A stretch of 64,000 nt of DNA. Origin: Candidatus Paceibacterota bacterium (GTDB lineage Bacteria; Verrucomicrobiota; Verrucomicrobiia; Limisphaerales; UBA8199). A program made the position numbers and the translations under genes. Of this stretch, positions 24,714 to 32,723 are shown piece by piece (within the stretch, counting starts at the first letter, position 1; each line of letters starts with the position of its first letter). The notes beneath the pieces were generated by a model, which saw only the letters and a list, made by a program, of their open reading frames with translations, did no database searches and had not been told where the DNA came from. Location of the stretch: positions 186,001 to 250,000 of the forward strand of contig DAOTCE010000003.1 in assembly GCA_035452965.1 (NCBI GenBank), read 5' to 3'.

Positions 24714-24759
24714 GAGGAATGGGAGGACCAAGCCAACGGCGGGACGCCGTCGGCTGCAC
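24714..24759 (+). repeat. 46-base dispersed box, copy a
   Basis: A 46-base segment beginning GAGGAATGGG and ending with GACGCCGTCGG plus CTGCAC. It recurs at 27902-27947 with three differences by eye. Both lie in non-coding DNA beside the dispersed hairpin repeat, so box and hairpin probably belong to one repeat family. Confidence 0.75.
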
Positions 24760-24806
24760 CTTCTTCAATCCGCCCCGGGCTGCTGGGCGCATCTCATTTC
24801 GTTGCA

Positions 24807-24874
24807 GGAGCGCCGACATTCCTGTCGGCCCGGCCAAGGGTTGACTAGAAGGCCGACAAGAATGTTGGCGCTCC
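24807..24874. repeat. Long imperfect inverted repeat
   Basis: Arms of 23 bases at 24807-24829 (starting GGAGCGCCGACATT) and 24852-24874 (ending TGTTGGCGCTCC) pair with two mismatches around a 22-base loop. No gene lies within it. It may be a dispersed palindrome or a small non-autonomous element. Confidence 0.7.
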
Positions 24875-24980
24875 ACTCCTCCCATTGCAGGAAAGTGAGA
24901 TTCATTCCGGATTTCTTCACGATCTCATTTGCCGTTGACAGGACGGAGAGGGCGTGCGGTAATCAAGCGGTCCTGAACAT

Positions 24981-25002
24981 GTCTTCTTCCTGATAAGAAG
25001 AC
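24981..25002. promoter_or_regulatory. Perfect inverted repeat upstream of LuxR-type gene
   Basis: GTCTTCTT at 24981-24988 and AAGAAGAC at 24995-25002 form a perfect eight-base dyad with a six-base centre, about 70 bases before the proposed start of the LuxR-type regulator. Size and position fit an operator, possibly autoregulatory, but an RNA hairpin is equally possible. Confidence 0.4.
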
Positions 25003-25071
25003 CTCGCCGCTGCAGTCGGTCGCGGCATGACGAATGGCGCAACCAGTCGCGGGCGGCGTGAAGGTCATCGG

Positions 25072-25557
25072 ATGGGGTTGGGTATGAAACGGCACAGCGC
25101 AGAATCGCAGCCTGCGGGCCGCCGTGCGAACCGCATACGCTCGCCAGTGGCGACGGAGCCCGCAGCCCGCAATCCTGCTCCCCGGCAGGGGAAGACGGGA
25201 CAGAAGAAGTCCCACGTCGTGTCTGTCGGTGTGGCGGCACATGGATCAGGCATCTTCACACCGTGCGCGTGGGCGCAAATCGCCCGCTCCCTGGACCTGT
25301 CGGGCCGGGAACTGCAGATCGTGCGCGGCATCTTCGACGACCAGACCGAGTTCGCCATCGCCGGGGAGTTGGGCATCTCGCCACACACGGTGCACACGCA
25401 TCTGAGCCGGCTGCACCACAAGTTGGGGGTGGTCACCCGGACCCAGGTGAGCCTGCGCGTGATGGCAGAGTTCATGGGCCTGACCTCCGCGCCGGGCAGC
25501 CGCTTGCCCCCGCTCTGCGGCCGGCGCAGCGCCGGCGAGTGCTCGTTCCAGCGTTGA
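25072..25557 (+). CDS. LuxR/FixJ-type helix-turn-helix regulator
   Basis: A 161-residue protein whose only recognisable part is a LuxR-type HTH at about residues 70-140: ARSLDLSGRELQIVRGIFD, TEFAIAGELGISPHTVHTHL and SRLHHKLGVVTRTQVSLRV. The N-terminal 65 residues are basic and of low complexity, with no receiver or autoinducer domain. The start is uncertain: ATGs at 25027, 25072 and 25084 are in frame, and 25072 has AAGG about ten bases upstream. It is followed by two PEP-CTERM genes; LuxR-family regulators often control surface or exopolysaccharide genes, so local regulation is a reasonable guess only. Confidence 0.7.
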   Translation: MGLGMKRHSAESQPAGRRANRIRSPVATEPAARNPAPRQGKTGQKKSHVVSVGVAAHGSGIFTPCAWAQIARSLDLSGRELQIVRGIFDDQTEFAIAGELGISPHTVHTHLSRLHHKLGVVTRTQVSLRVMAEFMGLTSAPGSRLPPLCGRRSAGECSFQR

Positions 25558-25714
25558 CCCATCGGCGCCGGTCCGCCGGGGCCTGTCCCCTGCCTGGGTG
25601 ACGTGTAAATAGGCGACTCGCAGGAATTCGCGGTTTGCTGTAAAAGCAATTTTGAAACTGAGCAAACCAACAGGCGCAGGCTGCCAGAGCATGCGCGACA
25701 ATCGAGTTACCATT

Positions 25715-26383
25715 ATGAAAGTGTTGAGAAGAATCCTCGCCCTCGGCGTCCTGACGGGAGTTGCCGTCGGCTTTGTCGCATCGGCGTTCGCGGATGACAT
25801 CCAACCGCCCTGGTGGCGCGGCCAGTACAGCACCACCTCCCAATACTGGGAATTCCTTACATCCGAACCAGGTCCGCTGCAGCCGGACGGTTCGCCTCCC
25901 GGGGGGCAACCTTGGTTGCTCAGCACGCACCTGACAGTTTACCCGGACGGCCAGTGGCTGCCTTCTGATCTTTTCGGGTCTGGCCGTGTGGGCATTTGGC
26001 CGCTGTCGGGTGAAATGCGCGTCACGGTGGACAACCACAATCCGCCGAACGAGTACAAGTGGATGTGGGTGCAACTGACGTGGCACGACGAAGAGTTGAA
26101 GCCTGCCACTGGACCAATCCTCAGCGGCTTCAACCCGATGTACGACCCGGTTCCGGGATTGATCACCGTGCCGGATGAGGACCTGGGCTTCGGCTGGTAT
26201 GAAACGACGTTCCAGTGGTTCATCCATCCGAATCCGCCGGATGAATTCTTCGTGATCGGCGGCAACATCCTGGTGGATGAACTGGTGATTGACACGTGGT
26301 GCATCCCCGAGCCTTCCCTGTTTGCGCTGGCCGGGTTGGGCGTGCTGTTGTTGGCATGGCGCCGGCCCGCAGTGCGTGACTGA
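25715..26383 (+). CDS. PEP-CTERM exported protein 1
   Basis: A 222-residue exported protein. ATG 25715 gives a signal peptide MKVLRRILALGVLTGVAVGF cleaved near SAFAD. The passenger is tryptophan- and proline-rich (QPPWWRGQYSTTSQYWEF, WMWVQLTWHDEEL) with no recognised family. The C-terminus is a PEP-CTERM sorting signal: CIPEPS, hydrophobic LFALAGLGVLLLA, then WRRPAVRD. In other bacteria exosortase removes this tail during export; no exosortase gene is in the window. Upstream in-frame ATGs at 25652 and later are rejected because they precede the signal. The gene's last 30 codons and about 75 bases after the stop are nearly duplicated in PEP-CTERM protein 2. Confidence 0.85.
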   Translation: MKVLRRILALGVLTGVAVGFVASAFADDIQPPWWRGQYSTTSQYWEFLTSEPGPLQPDGSPPGGQPWLLSTHLTVYPDGQWLPSDLFGSGRVGIWPLSGEMRVTVDNHNPPNEYKWMWVQLTWHDEELKPATGPILSGFNPMYDPVPGLITVPDEDLGFGWYETTFQWFIHPNPPDEFFVIGGNILVDELVIDTWCIPEPSLFALAGLGVLLLAWRRPAVRD

Positions 26384-26732
26384 GCCAAGAACACGGTCCG
26401 GAAGGCTAGAGCACCAAAGAGTATTTCGACATCGGCGGGCCAGGCGCAAGACCTTGATCCGCCGATGTTCTATGCGGGTGAAGGAGGAAATGGGCCTTTC
26501 TGTATTCCGCATTCATCCTTCTGCCTTCCCCCCGCCCCTGTCCCCTGCGTAGCTGACAGCTCAATAGCCGACTACCAACGAGTGCTCGCTAGGCGTAAAA
26601 GTGGGACGTGACATTGGGGAGTCAGGTCGCTAGGCAAGTGGCTGGAAGCGTGGTCGCAGACCGTTTCTGCGGTCCAATGCCTGAACAAGCTCCCTCTAAT
26701 AGGTTGGCGAATCGGATAAATAGAACTGCTGT
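26384..26732. other. Spacer between the two PEP-CTERM genes
   Basis: 349 bases. The first 75 are the conserved post-stop segment shared with 27312-27386. A ten-base perfect stem at 26429-26468 may terminate transcription. The stretch 26537-26572 resembles 25582-25617 upstream of the first PEP-CTERM gene. No gene is supported. Confidence 0.6.
26429..26468 (+). terminator. Stem-loop after PEP-CTERM gene 1
   Basis: ACATCGGCGG at 26429-26438 pairs perfectly with CCGCCGATGT at 26459-26468 across a 20-base loop. The equivalent position after the second PEP-CTERM gene (27359-27395) keeps a seven-base stem ATCGGCG/CGCCGAT. The conserved 3' structure suggests termination or mRNA protection. Confidence 0.5.
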
Positions 26733-27311
26733 ATGAAAGAGAACAGAACAACCCTCGCCGGAACGCTCCCAAGAATAGCCCTCTGTGCAATCGCCGGAGC
26801 ATATCTGTGCTGCGTGACATCCTCGACTGCGTACGACATAGATCCTGCTTCTGTGGAGTATCTTGCAGGACGAACTGCTCCCGGAGAGGGCACATGGGTC
26901 GTACTCAAAGGTTCCTTCGGCTACCCGACTTGGGAATTCGATGACCAGAGCATCAAGAGCAAGCTGGTTGTTCCCAACCAAGCACGTCCAGACTTAACCA
27001 AGGTGGTCACCATGGTTCTGTTCTTCGGAGATGGCTGGGATGAAACGGTTCCAACACTGACGCTAGGTGGGGGGACACTAGCACATCATGATGTGAGCTT
27101 GGGGAGCAAAACAGCCATCTGGGAGTGGACTATGTTCCCGCAGCCAGCCAGCGAGACGATTACGTTTCCAGGCTGGTATGGGTATGACATGCACAACGGC
27201 ATGACCGGGATGAAAGTCGGGACAGTTTGCATTCCAGAGCCTTCTATTTGCGGACTGGCTGGGCTGGGCATGCTGTTGCTGGCATGGCGGCGGCCCGCGG
27301 TGCGCGACTGA
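26733..27311 (+). CDS. PEP-CTERM exported protein 2
   Basis: A 192-residue protein with signal peptide (RIALCAIAGAYLCCVTSSTA, cleavage near residue 33), a beta-rich passenger without recognised family (WVVLKGSFGYPTWEF, VVTMVLFFGDGWDET) and a C-terminal PEP-CTERM signal CIPEPSICGLAGLGMLLLAW ending RRPAVRD. The tail is nearly identical to that of the gene 350 bases upstream, whereas the passengers are unrelated. Its body is less GC-rich than the tail, suggesting the two parts have different histories. Anchoring would need an exosortase encoded elsewhere. Confidence 0.85.
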   Translation: MKENRTTLAGTLPRIALCAIAGAYLCCVTSSTAYDIDPASVEYLAGRTAPGEGTWVVLKGSFGYPTWEFDDQSIKSKLVVPNQARPDLTKVVTMVLFFGDGWDETVPTLTLGGGTLAHHDVSLGSKTAIWEWTMFPQPASETITFPGWYGYDMHNGMTGMKVGTVCIPEPSICGLAGLGMLLLAWRRPAVRD

Positions 27312-28002
27312 GCCAAGAACACGGTCCAGAAGGCCAGAGCCCCAAAGAGTATTTCGACATCGGCGGGCCAGGCGCAAGACCTTGACCTCGCCGATCAGGA
27401 GTTCCGGTCAGGACAGAAATACTCCGGTTCCACCCTGACCTGTCTGCCGACAAGCAGGCCCATCTGGTTTTGGCCGCCCAATGCTAAATGGGATTCAGAG
27501 ATTGTCCCACTTGTGCGAGGAGATGTCGGCTTGCCCCATAATGCACCTCATCAGGGACCAGTCAGTGTCGCCGTGGTGCGGATTCGCAATCGTCAGGGGA
27601 TCGTCGCTCCGGACCTACGGCTGATTAAAGCCCACTGACAATGTCTTGCCAGACAGGGCCCGGACCCCGGGCGCCACAGCCTGCGTCGGAAGCCGCGACT
27701 TCGGGCTTTGAGGAACCAAGTACATGTTGATGGCTGTGCCGGGCCGCCGTTTCTTCTTCAACGCCAAGGCGAGCCGTTGCACGGGGGTTGGCCACCGCCT
27801 TCGGTTCGGCACGGAACGCTGTTTTAAAGCGGTGGGATGCGCCGCACTCCAGTCGCTGCGCGAAGAGGGCAGGCGTAGCGAGGGGGGGCGGAGCCTTTGG
27901 AGAGGAATGGGCGGACGAAGCCAACGGCGGGACGCCGTCGGCAGCACGCGGGACGCGTGCGCTCCCCATTCCCAACTACCTCGTTCCGGCTGAACGCGCC
28001 AC
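27312..28002. other. Non-coding spacer with repeats
   Basis: About 690 bases between the second PEP-CTERM gene and the convergent cobA/hemD gene. It contains the conserved post-stop segment (27312-27386), the weak stem 27359-27395, and a repeat pair at 27902-27976. Frames such as one at 27724-27993 consist largely of repeat-derived peptide and are not annotated. Confidence 0.6.
27902..27976 (-). repeat. 46-base box copy b plus hairpin copy b
   Basis: The 46-base box (27902-27947) is followed at once by a perfect seven-base stem GCACGCG/CGCGTGC (27944-27960, loop GGA) and GCTCCCCATTCCCAAC. Read on the minus strand, the last part is the lead GTTGGGAATGGGGAGC seen at 24622. The stem differs in sequence from copy a but stays perfectly paired. 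Confidence 0.7.
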
Positions 28003-29520
28003 TTATTTCTGGGCGGCGAGCAATGTCGTGATCAGCCCGTCGAGTGTGTGGTGTTTGGCTTCGAGGGTTGGGGTGAGGCCCAGTTCGGCGAGGGCTTTGG
28101 AGGTCTCGGGGCCAATGGCGGCGGTCTTGAGCTGCGGGAACTTGCGCAGGAGCGCCGGCAGGTCGAAGCGCGCATGGAAGTTCCGCACCGTGGAGCCGCT
28201 GGTGAACAGGACCCAATCGGCGCCGATCGCCAGGAGGCTGGCCGCGGCCCCGGTCGTGTCTTCGGTGTCCGGCACCGTCTGGTAGCAGGCGATGTCGTCC
28301 ACGATGGCGCCGAGTTGCTCGAGGGCTTCGGGCAGTTCCCGGTTGGCGACCTCGGCGCGCAGGAGACAGATTTTCAGGTTCTCGATGCTCTCGAATTTGG
28401 CAAAGGCTTTGGCGATCTCGGAACCCAGCGCCTCGTCGGGCATCAGGTCCACCTGGAGATGCAGATCCTTGAGCTTGCCGGCCGTGGCCGGGCCGACGGC
28501 GGCGATGCGGGCGCCGCCGAGGTCGCGCATGTCGTGGAACTGCTTGAAGAAGTACTCGAAGAACTTGGTGACGCCGTTGGGGCTGGTAAACACGAGCCAA
28601 TCGTAGGCGTTGAGCTCCAGCAACGCGTCCACCAGGTTCTGCCGGCGGGTGGGCGGGTCGAGTTTGATGGTGGGGACTTCCATCACCTCGGCGCCAAGTT
28701 CCTGCAATCGGCGCGAAAGCTGGCCGGCCTGCTCACGGGCGCGACTGACCACGATGCGCTGGCCGAAGAGCGGCCGGCGCTCAAACCAATTCAGCTTGTC
28801 CCGCAGCTTCACCACGTCGCCGATAACGAGCATCGCGGGGGGGCCAATCTTCTCCCGGGCGGCCAGGCTGGCGATGGTCGCCAGGGTGCCTTCAACCGAT
28901 TGCTCGAGGTCCGTCGAGCCGCGGCCGACGACCGCTACCGGGGTATCCGGCGCCAGACCGTGGCCAACCAGCGATTCGGCGATGGGGCCGACAGGGTTCT
29001 TGCCCAGCATGATCACTTTGGTCCCCGGAGTTTTCGCCACTTGCGCCCAATCAATGCCGCTTTGCGCCGAGTCTTCGTGGCCTGCCACCAGTGTAAGCTG
29101 GGAGGCAAACTGGCGGTGGGTGAGCGGAACGCCCGCGTAGTTGGGCCCCGCGACGAGGGATGAGACGCCCGGCACGACCTCGAACGGAATATGCGCGTCG
29201 GCGAGTTGCTCGGCCTCCTCGCCGCCGCCGCCAAAGAAAAACGGGTCGCCGCCAATGAGCCGGACAACGGTCTTGCCCGCGCGCGCCCGGCTGATGAGCA
29301 ACTGGACCAGTTCGTTCGAGGCGGGCATGGCCAGGGTGGCGCGCCGGCTTCCGTTGATGATCTCGGCCGATTGGGGCGCCAGGGTGAGGACGTCGGAATT
29401 GATCGGCCCATCGCAGGCCACCACGTCCGCGCGCGCCAGCAGTTCGGCTGCGCGCAGCGTGAGCAATCCGGCGTTGCCAGGTCCTGCGCCGACTAAATAG
29501 ACCGTGCCTTTGGGCTTCAT
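28003..29520 (-). CDS. CobA-HemD fusion: uroporphyrinogen-III methyltransferase/synthase
   Basis: A 505-residue two-domain enzyme. Residues 1-250 are the SAM-dependent uroporphyrinogen-III C-methyltransferase (CobA/SUMT): VYLVGAGPGNAGLLTLRAAE, VVRLIGGDPFFFGGGGEEAE and VVPGVSSLVAGPNYAGVPLT. Residues about 265-500 are uroporphyrinogen-III synthase (HemD): RIVVSRAREQAGQLSRRLQE, WLVFTSPNGVTKFFEYF, IAAVGPATAGKL and VLFTSGSTVRNF. Together they make uroporphyrinogen III and precorrin-2, linking haem to sirohaem or cobalamin. ATG 29520 is chosen because it begins just before the first beta strand; a longer frame from 29574 adds no conserved residue. It is last in the haem operon, downstream of hemC. 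Confidence 0.9.
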   Translation of the reverse strand: MKPKGTVYLVGAGPGNAGLLTLRAAELLARADVVACDGPINSDVLTLAPQSAEIINGSRRATLAMPASNELVQLLISRARAGKTVVRLIGGDPFFFGGGGEEAEQLADAHIPFEVVPGVSSLVAGPNYAGVPLTHRQFASQLTLVAGHEDSAQSGIDWAQVAKTPGTKVIMLGKNPVGPIAESLVGHGLAPDTPVAVVGRGSTDLEQSVEGTLATIASLAAREKIGPPAMLVIGDVVKLRDKLNWFERRPLFGQRIVVSRAREQAGQLSRRLQELGAEVMEVPTIKLDPPTRRQNLVDALLELNAYDWLVFTSPNGVTKFFEYFFKQFHDMRDLGGARIAAVGPATAGKLKDLHLQVDLMPDEALGSEIAKAFAKFESIENLKICLLRAEVANRELPEALEQLGAIVDDIACYQTVPDTEDTTGAAASLLAIGADWVLFTSGSTVRNFHARFDLPALLRKFPQLKTAAIGPETSKALAELGLTPTLEAKHHTLDGLITTLLAAQK

Positions 29521-29661
29521 CTTGGAGGTAGTGTATGCGGAAAGCGGGCTTGCCGCAATTGGCCAGCGCGGCACCCGCAGGGCGAGGGCCGCGCGGATTG
29601 GAAAGCGGCAATCCTCCGCCGCTGTGGCTGGCGAGCGCCTGCGCGGGTGTGGGACGCCGAG

Positions 29662-30687
29662 CTAGGCTCTCAACTCCGCGGCGACTTGCTGCCCGAGTTC
29701 GACGGCTTCCTTAAGGGGCCGCCTGGCCTCGGCGCGGCGAACCGGCCCGGCGGCGAAGGAAAGCGCGCGCAGGCGCAGCCGGCTGTCCACGACCTCGGCA
29801 TACGCGGCCACGGGGCTTTGGCAGCCACCGCCCATCGCGGCGAGAAACGCTCGCTCCGCGAGGACGCATTGCCGGGTGTTGAAATGGTTAAGCCGCTCGC
29901 AGATCGCGGCGATACGCTCGTCGTGCTCGCGAATCTCGATGCCTACGGCGCCCTGGCCGACGCACGGCAGCATCATCTCGACGTCGAGCACTGCGGCCAG
30001 CAATCCGTCCGGCACGGCATCGCCCTCGAGCCGGCCTTCGGGCGTAACGCGGAAATTGAGGCGGGTCAGCCCCGCCAACGCCAGTACCGTGGCATCCAAC
30101 TCCGCCCGCTCAGCTGCTTTTTGCAGTCGAGTCACCACGTTGCCGCGGATGTCCGGCACTTTGAGCCCGGGATTGAGCGCCAGCAACTGCGCCTTCCGCC
30201 GGGTGCTGCTGGTCGCGACGACCGCCCCCGCGGGGAGGTCTCGGACAGTGAGGCCGGGCTTGAACCCGCGGCGTTCAGACTGGCCGGGCGACCACTCCGC
30301 GGCCTGTTTGTCCGCCTCGGCGGCGCGGAGGTAGGCTGCGTCGCGGTAGATCAGCACGTCGCGCACGTCGGCGCGCTTGCCGACGGCGCCGAGACAGAGG
30401 CCGGCGGGCAAATCGGTCGGCAGGTCCTTCAGGCTATGCGCCGCCAGATCGGCCCGGTGCTTGAGGAGGGCGACTTCGAGTTCTTTGGTAAAGAGGCCCT
30501 TGGGCAGGCCCTTGCCCGACTGCGCCAATGAAGCCGCCTGGAGTTTGTCCCCGGTGGTCTTGATGATCTTAAGTTCAAACGTCAGCCTCGGGAAGGCAGC
30601 GCGGCACTGGGCGAGGACCATGTTGGCCTGGGCAAGGGCCAGGGCGCTGCCGCGGGTGGCGAGGGTGATCGGTTTGTCAACAGGCAT
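29662..30687 (-). CDS. hemC: Hydroxymethylbilane synthase
   Basis: A 341-residue porphobilinogen deaminase that assembles four porphobilinogens into hydroxymethylbilane. Motifs: LATRGSALALAQANMVL, IIKTTGDK, GLFTKELEVALLKHRADLAA, HSLKDLPTDLPAGL, VVATSSTRRKAQLLALNPGL and VPDIRGNVVTRLQK. The cofactor cysteine is in MGGGCQSPVAA (about residue 289). It is some 30 residues longer than Escherichia coli HemC because of an insertion near 118-145 (RAAEADKQAAEWSPGQSERR). It sits between hemA upstream and the cobA/hemD fusion downstream, in pathway order. Confidence 0.95.
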   Translation of the reverse strand: MPVDKPITLATRGSALALAQANMVLAQCRAAFPRLTFELKIIKTTGDKLQAASLAQSGKGLPKGLFTKELEVALLKHRADLAAHSLKDLPTDLPAGLCLGAVGKRADVRDVLIYRDAAYLRAAEADKQAAEWSPGQSERRGFKPGLTVRDLPAGAVVATSSTRRKAQLLALNPGLKVPDIRGNVVTRLQKAAERAELDATVLALAGLTRLNFRVTPEGRLEGDAVPDGLLAAVLDVEMMLPCVGQGAVGIEIREHDERIAAICERLNHFNTRQCVLAERAFLAAMGGGCQSPVAAYAEVVDSRLRLRALSFAAGPVRRAEARRPLKEAVELGQQVAAELRA

Positions 30688-30747
30688 TGGGGGGGCGGGG
30701 GAGTTAGACAGGTTAAAGGGGTTAAACAGGTTAAATGGGTTGAATGG

Positions 30748-31824
30748 TCACATAAGTTTTAGGGGAGATTGATCGGGATTGAGTGCGAGGCGGGTGGTGG
30801 AACTGGGCGGCGGAGAATGCGGGTGGACGAGCAGCGCCTCCGCCTTTTCCCGGATGATCTGTTCGCAGCGGGCGACCTCCGCCTGGCGCTGCTTGAGGTA
30901 ACCGTCGGCGATGGCTTGCAAGTTATCTATGTTGTAGAGATAGACATTCTCCACGAAGTTAACCTCCGGCTCGATGTCGCGGGGCACGGCGAGGTCAATC
31001 AGCAGCAGGGGACGGTTGCGGCGGAGCTTCATCAGCGGCTCCAGCCGGGCGCGGTCGAGGATGAAATGCGGCGCGGAGGTGCAGCTGAGGACGATGTCCA
31101 CGCGCGCAAACTCGGCGGCCCAGTTGTCGAACGGCACAGCCTCGCCGCCCAGTTCATGGGCCAGCGCGACGGCTTTGTCGTGCGAGCGGTTGGACACGAG
31201 GATGCTGCGCGCGCCGCGCGAGAGCAGTGCCCGCGCGGTCTTCTCGCTGGTGTCGCCCGCGCCGACGACCAGCACCTCGCGGTCGCCGAGCCGGCTGAAA
31301 ATCTTCTCGGCCAATTCGACGGCGACGGAACCGACGGAGACGCTGCCGCGCTGGATATTGGTTTCGGTGCGGACGTGTTTGGCGACATGGAAGGCGCGTT
31401 GGAAGGCCTTGTTGAGCCGGGCGCCGGTATGGCCATTCTGGAGCGCCAGGTCGTAAGCCTTCTTTAGCTGGCCAAGGATTTCCGTTTCGCCCAGCACCAT
31501 CGAGTCGAGGCCGCAGGCGACTTTGAAGAGGTGGTGGAGGCTCTGCGGCTCGCTGAAGGAGTAGAACTCGTCGGTGAGGGGATCGCGGTAATTACGGCAG
31601 TTAACCAGGAACTCCCGCAAGGCGGTGAAAGCGCGGGGCGGCTCCAGGCGGGTGACGGCGTAGAGCTCGACACGGTTGCAGGTGGACAGGATGACCGCTT
31701 CGTCGGCGACACCGGATTCGCGAAGCGACAGAAGAGCGCCGGGCATGCGCTCGTCCGGAAACGCAAATTGCTCCCGCACGGTGACCGGTGCGGTGTGATG
31801 GCTCAGGCCGACGAGGACAAGCAT
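30748..31824 (-). CDS. hemA: Glutamyl-tRNA reductase, short form
   Basis: A 358-residue glutamyl-tRNA reductase, first committed enzyme of C5-pathway tetrapyrrole synthesis. N-terminal VGLSHHTAPVTVREQFAFPD and the catalytic cysteine C49 in STCNRVELYAV; GLDSMVLGETEILGQLKKAY; the NADPH domain with VLVVGAGDTSEKTARALLSR; and LLLIDLAVPRDIEPEVNFVE. Typical HemA is about 415-430 residues; here the C-terminal dimerisation domain is cut short and ends in a proline-rich tail. Short HemAs are known in Chlamydiae, another member of the PVC group. Starts four bases after the ccsA/hemX-like stop. Confidence 0.93.
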   Translation of the reverse strand: MLVLVGLSHHTAPVTVREQFAFPDERMPGALLSLRESGVADEAVILSTCNRVELYAVTRLEPPRAFTALREFLVNCRNYRDPLTDEFYSFSEPQSLHHLFKVACGLDSMVLGETEILGQLKKAYDLALQNGHTGARLNKAFQRAFHVAKHVRTETNIQRGSVSVGSVAVELAEKIFSRLGDREVLVVGAGDTSEKTARALLSRGARSILVSNRSHDKAVALAHELGGEAVPFDNWAAEFARVDIVLSCTSAPHFILDRARLEPLMKLRRNRPLLLIDLAVPRDIEPEVNFVENVYLYNIDNLQAIADGYLKQRQAEVARCEQIIREKAEALLVHPHSPPPSSTTRLALNPDQSPLKLM

Positions 31825-31828
31825 GCCT

Positions 31829-32656
31829 TTAGGGGTGGTGTAGCGGGCTCAACACGTTGGTGCCCCAAAAGGTCAGGAGCACAAAGAGAAAGCTGCCAAC
31901 GACGCTCAGAGCGAACCGGCGGCCTCCCTGCGCGAACTTCCACCGCATCACAATCAGCCCCAGGTAGAGCAGCCAGACTCCGACGGACCACACGATCTTT
32001 GGGTCGCCACGGTACGCGCTCGCGTTGTCGAGCCGGGCCAGGTCCACCACGCCGCCGGCCAGCCCGAGGGTCAGGAGCACGAAGCCGGCCACCAGCAGTC
32101 GCCCGACAACCACCTCGAGGCGCTGAATAGGTGGCATGAGGGAGAAAATGGCGTGCAGCTTGTGAAACTTGAGATCACGTTCCTGCGTCAGAAACATCAG
32201 GGCCGCCACCGCGCTGAGGCCCAGCGCGCCATAGGAGAGCGAGAGCAAAGCGGCATGCAGGCTGGTCCAGGCTGGAGAAAGTTCGGGCCGGGCGCCCGCT
32301 GGAGCGTCAAGGCCGGGCATCAGAGCAAAGACGCCGAGGGCAAAAAGCCCCGGTGACGCAAATGCGCCAAGGAAGCGCAGCCGCGTCCAGAGACCGAGCG
32401 CCAGGTAGAGGGCCACGATGGACCACATAACAAAGATAGTGGCCTCGTAGAGGTTATGGACCGGGCAGCGGTCCAGGCGAAAGCCGCGCTGCAGCATGGC
32501 GGCGGTGTGAAGGCCAAAAGCGAGCAGCAGGAGCAGGTAATTGATGCGGTCATCCCGGCGGAAACCGTTGCGCCAAAGGAACACCGAGTAGATCATGCTG
32601 AGGCCGTAAACGACTACAGCCAGCAGGAAGAGGTGTCGGTCAGCAAACCAATCCAC
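31829..32656 (-). CDS. CcsA/HemX-like cytochrome c assembly membrane protein
   Basis: A 275-residue integral membrane protein with about eight hydrophobic helices. It resembles the CcsA/ResC/HemX superfamily: GFRLDRCPVHNLYEATIFVM and WTSLHAALLSLSYGALGLSA carry the likely haem-ligand histidines, and WSVGVWLLYLGLIVMRW lies near the end. Genes of this type precede hemA in many bacteria, where HemX influences HemA level or haem handling; in cytochrome c System II, CcsA moves haem. I cannot distinguish the two roles. It is first gene of the minus-strand haem operon, four bases from hemA. Confidence 0.8.
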   Translation of the reverse strand: MDWFADRHLFLLAVVVYGLSMIYSVFLWRNGFRRDDRINYLLLLLAFGLHTAAMLQRGFRLDRCPVHNLYEATIFVMWSIVALYLALGLWTRLRFLGAFASPGLFALGVFALMPGLDAPAGARPELSPAWTSLHAALLSLSYGALGLSAVAALMFLTQERDLKFHKLHAIFSLMPPIQRLEVVVGRLLVAGFVLLTLGLAGGVVDLARLDNASAYRGDPKIVWSVGVWLLYLGLIVMRWKFAQGGRRFALSVVGSFLFVLLTFWGTNVLSPLHHP

Positions 32657-32723
32657 AGTGGGAAGTTAATCCGCCACAAGGCGCGCGCAAGCGGCAAATC
32701 CGGCGCCAGCAGCCGCCGGCGGA

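Larger units (their letters stand above)
24608..25071. other. Repeat-rich spacer before the LuxR-type gene
   Basis: 464 bases with several repeats listed separately (24622-24655, 24714-24759, 24807-24874, 24981-25002) and no supportable gene. Short frames here share peptides with other repeat copies and are rejected. Confidence 0.6.

Noticed and set aside
24608..25071. Short frames in the spacer before the LuxR-type gene
   Set aside because: They coincide with dispersed repeats also found at 27.9 kb and lack protein-like composition.
27724..27993. An 89-codon plus-strand frame in the spacer before cobA/hemD
   Set aside because: It passes through the 46-base box and hairpin repeat, has a basic low-complexity translation and no start signal.
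30711..30747. GGTTAAA-rich low-complexity stretch between hemA and hemC
   Set aside because: Short, imperfect and inside an operon; it looks like simple-sequence slippage rather than a telomere-like or regulatory repeat.
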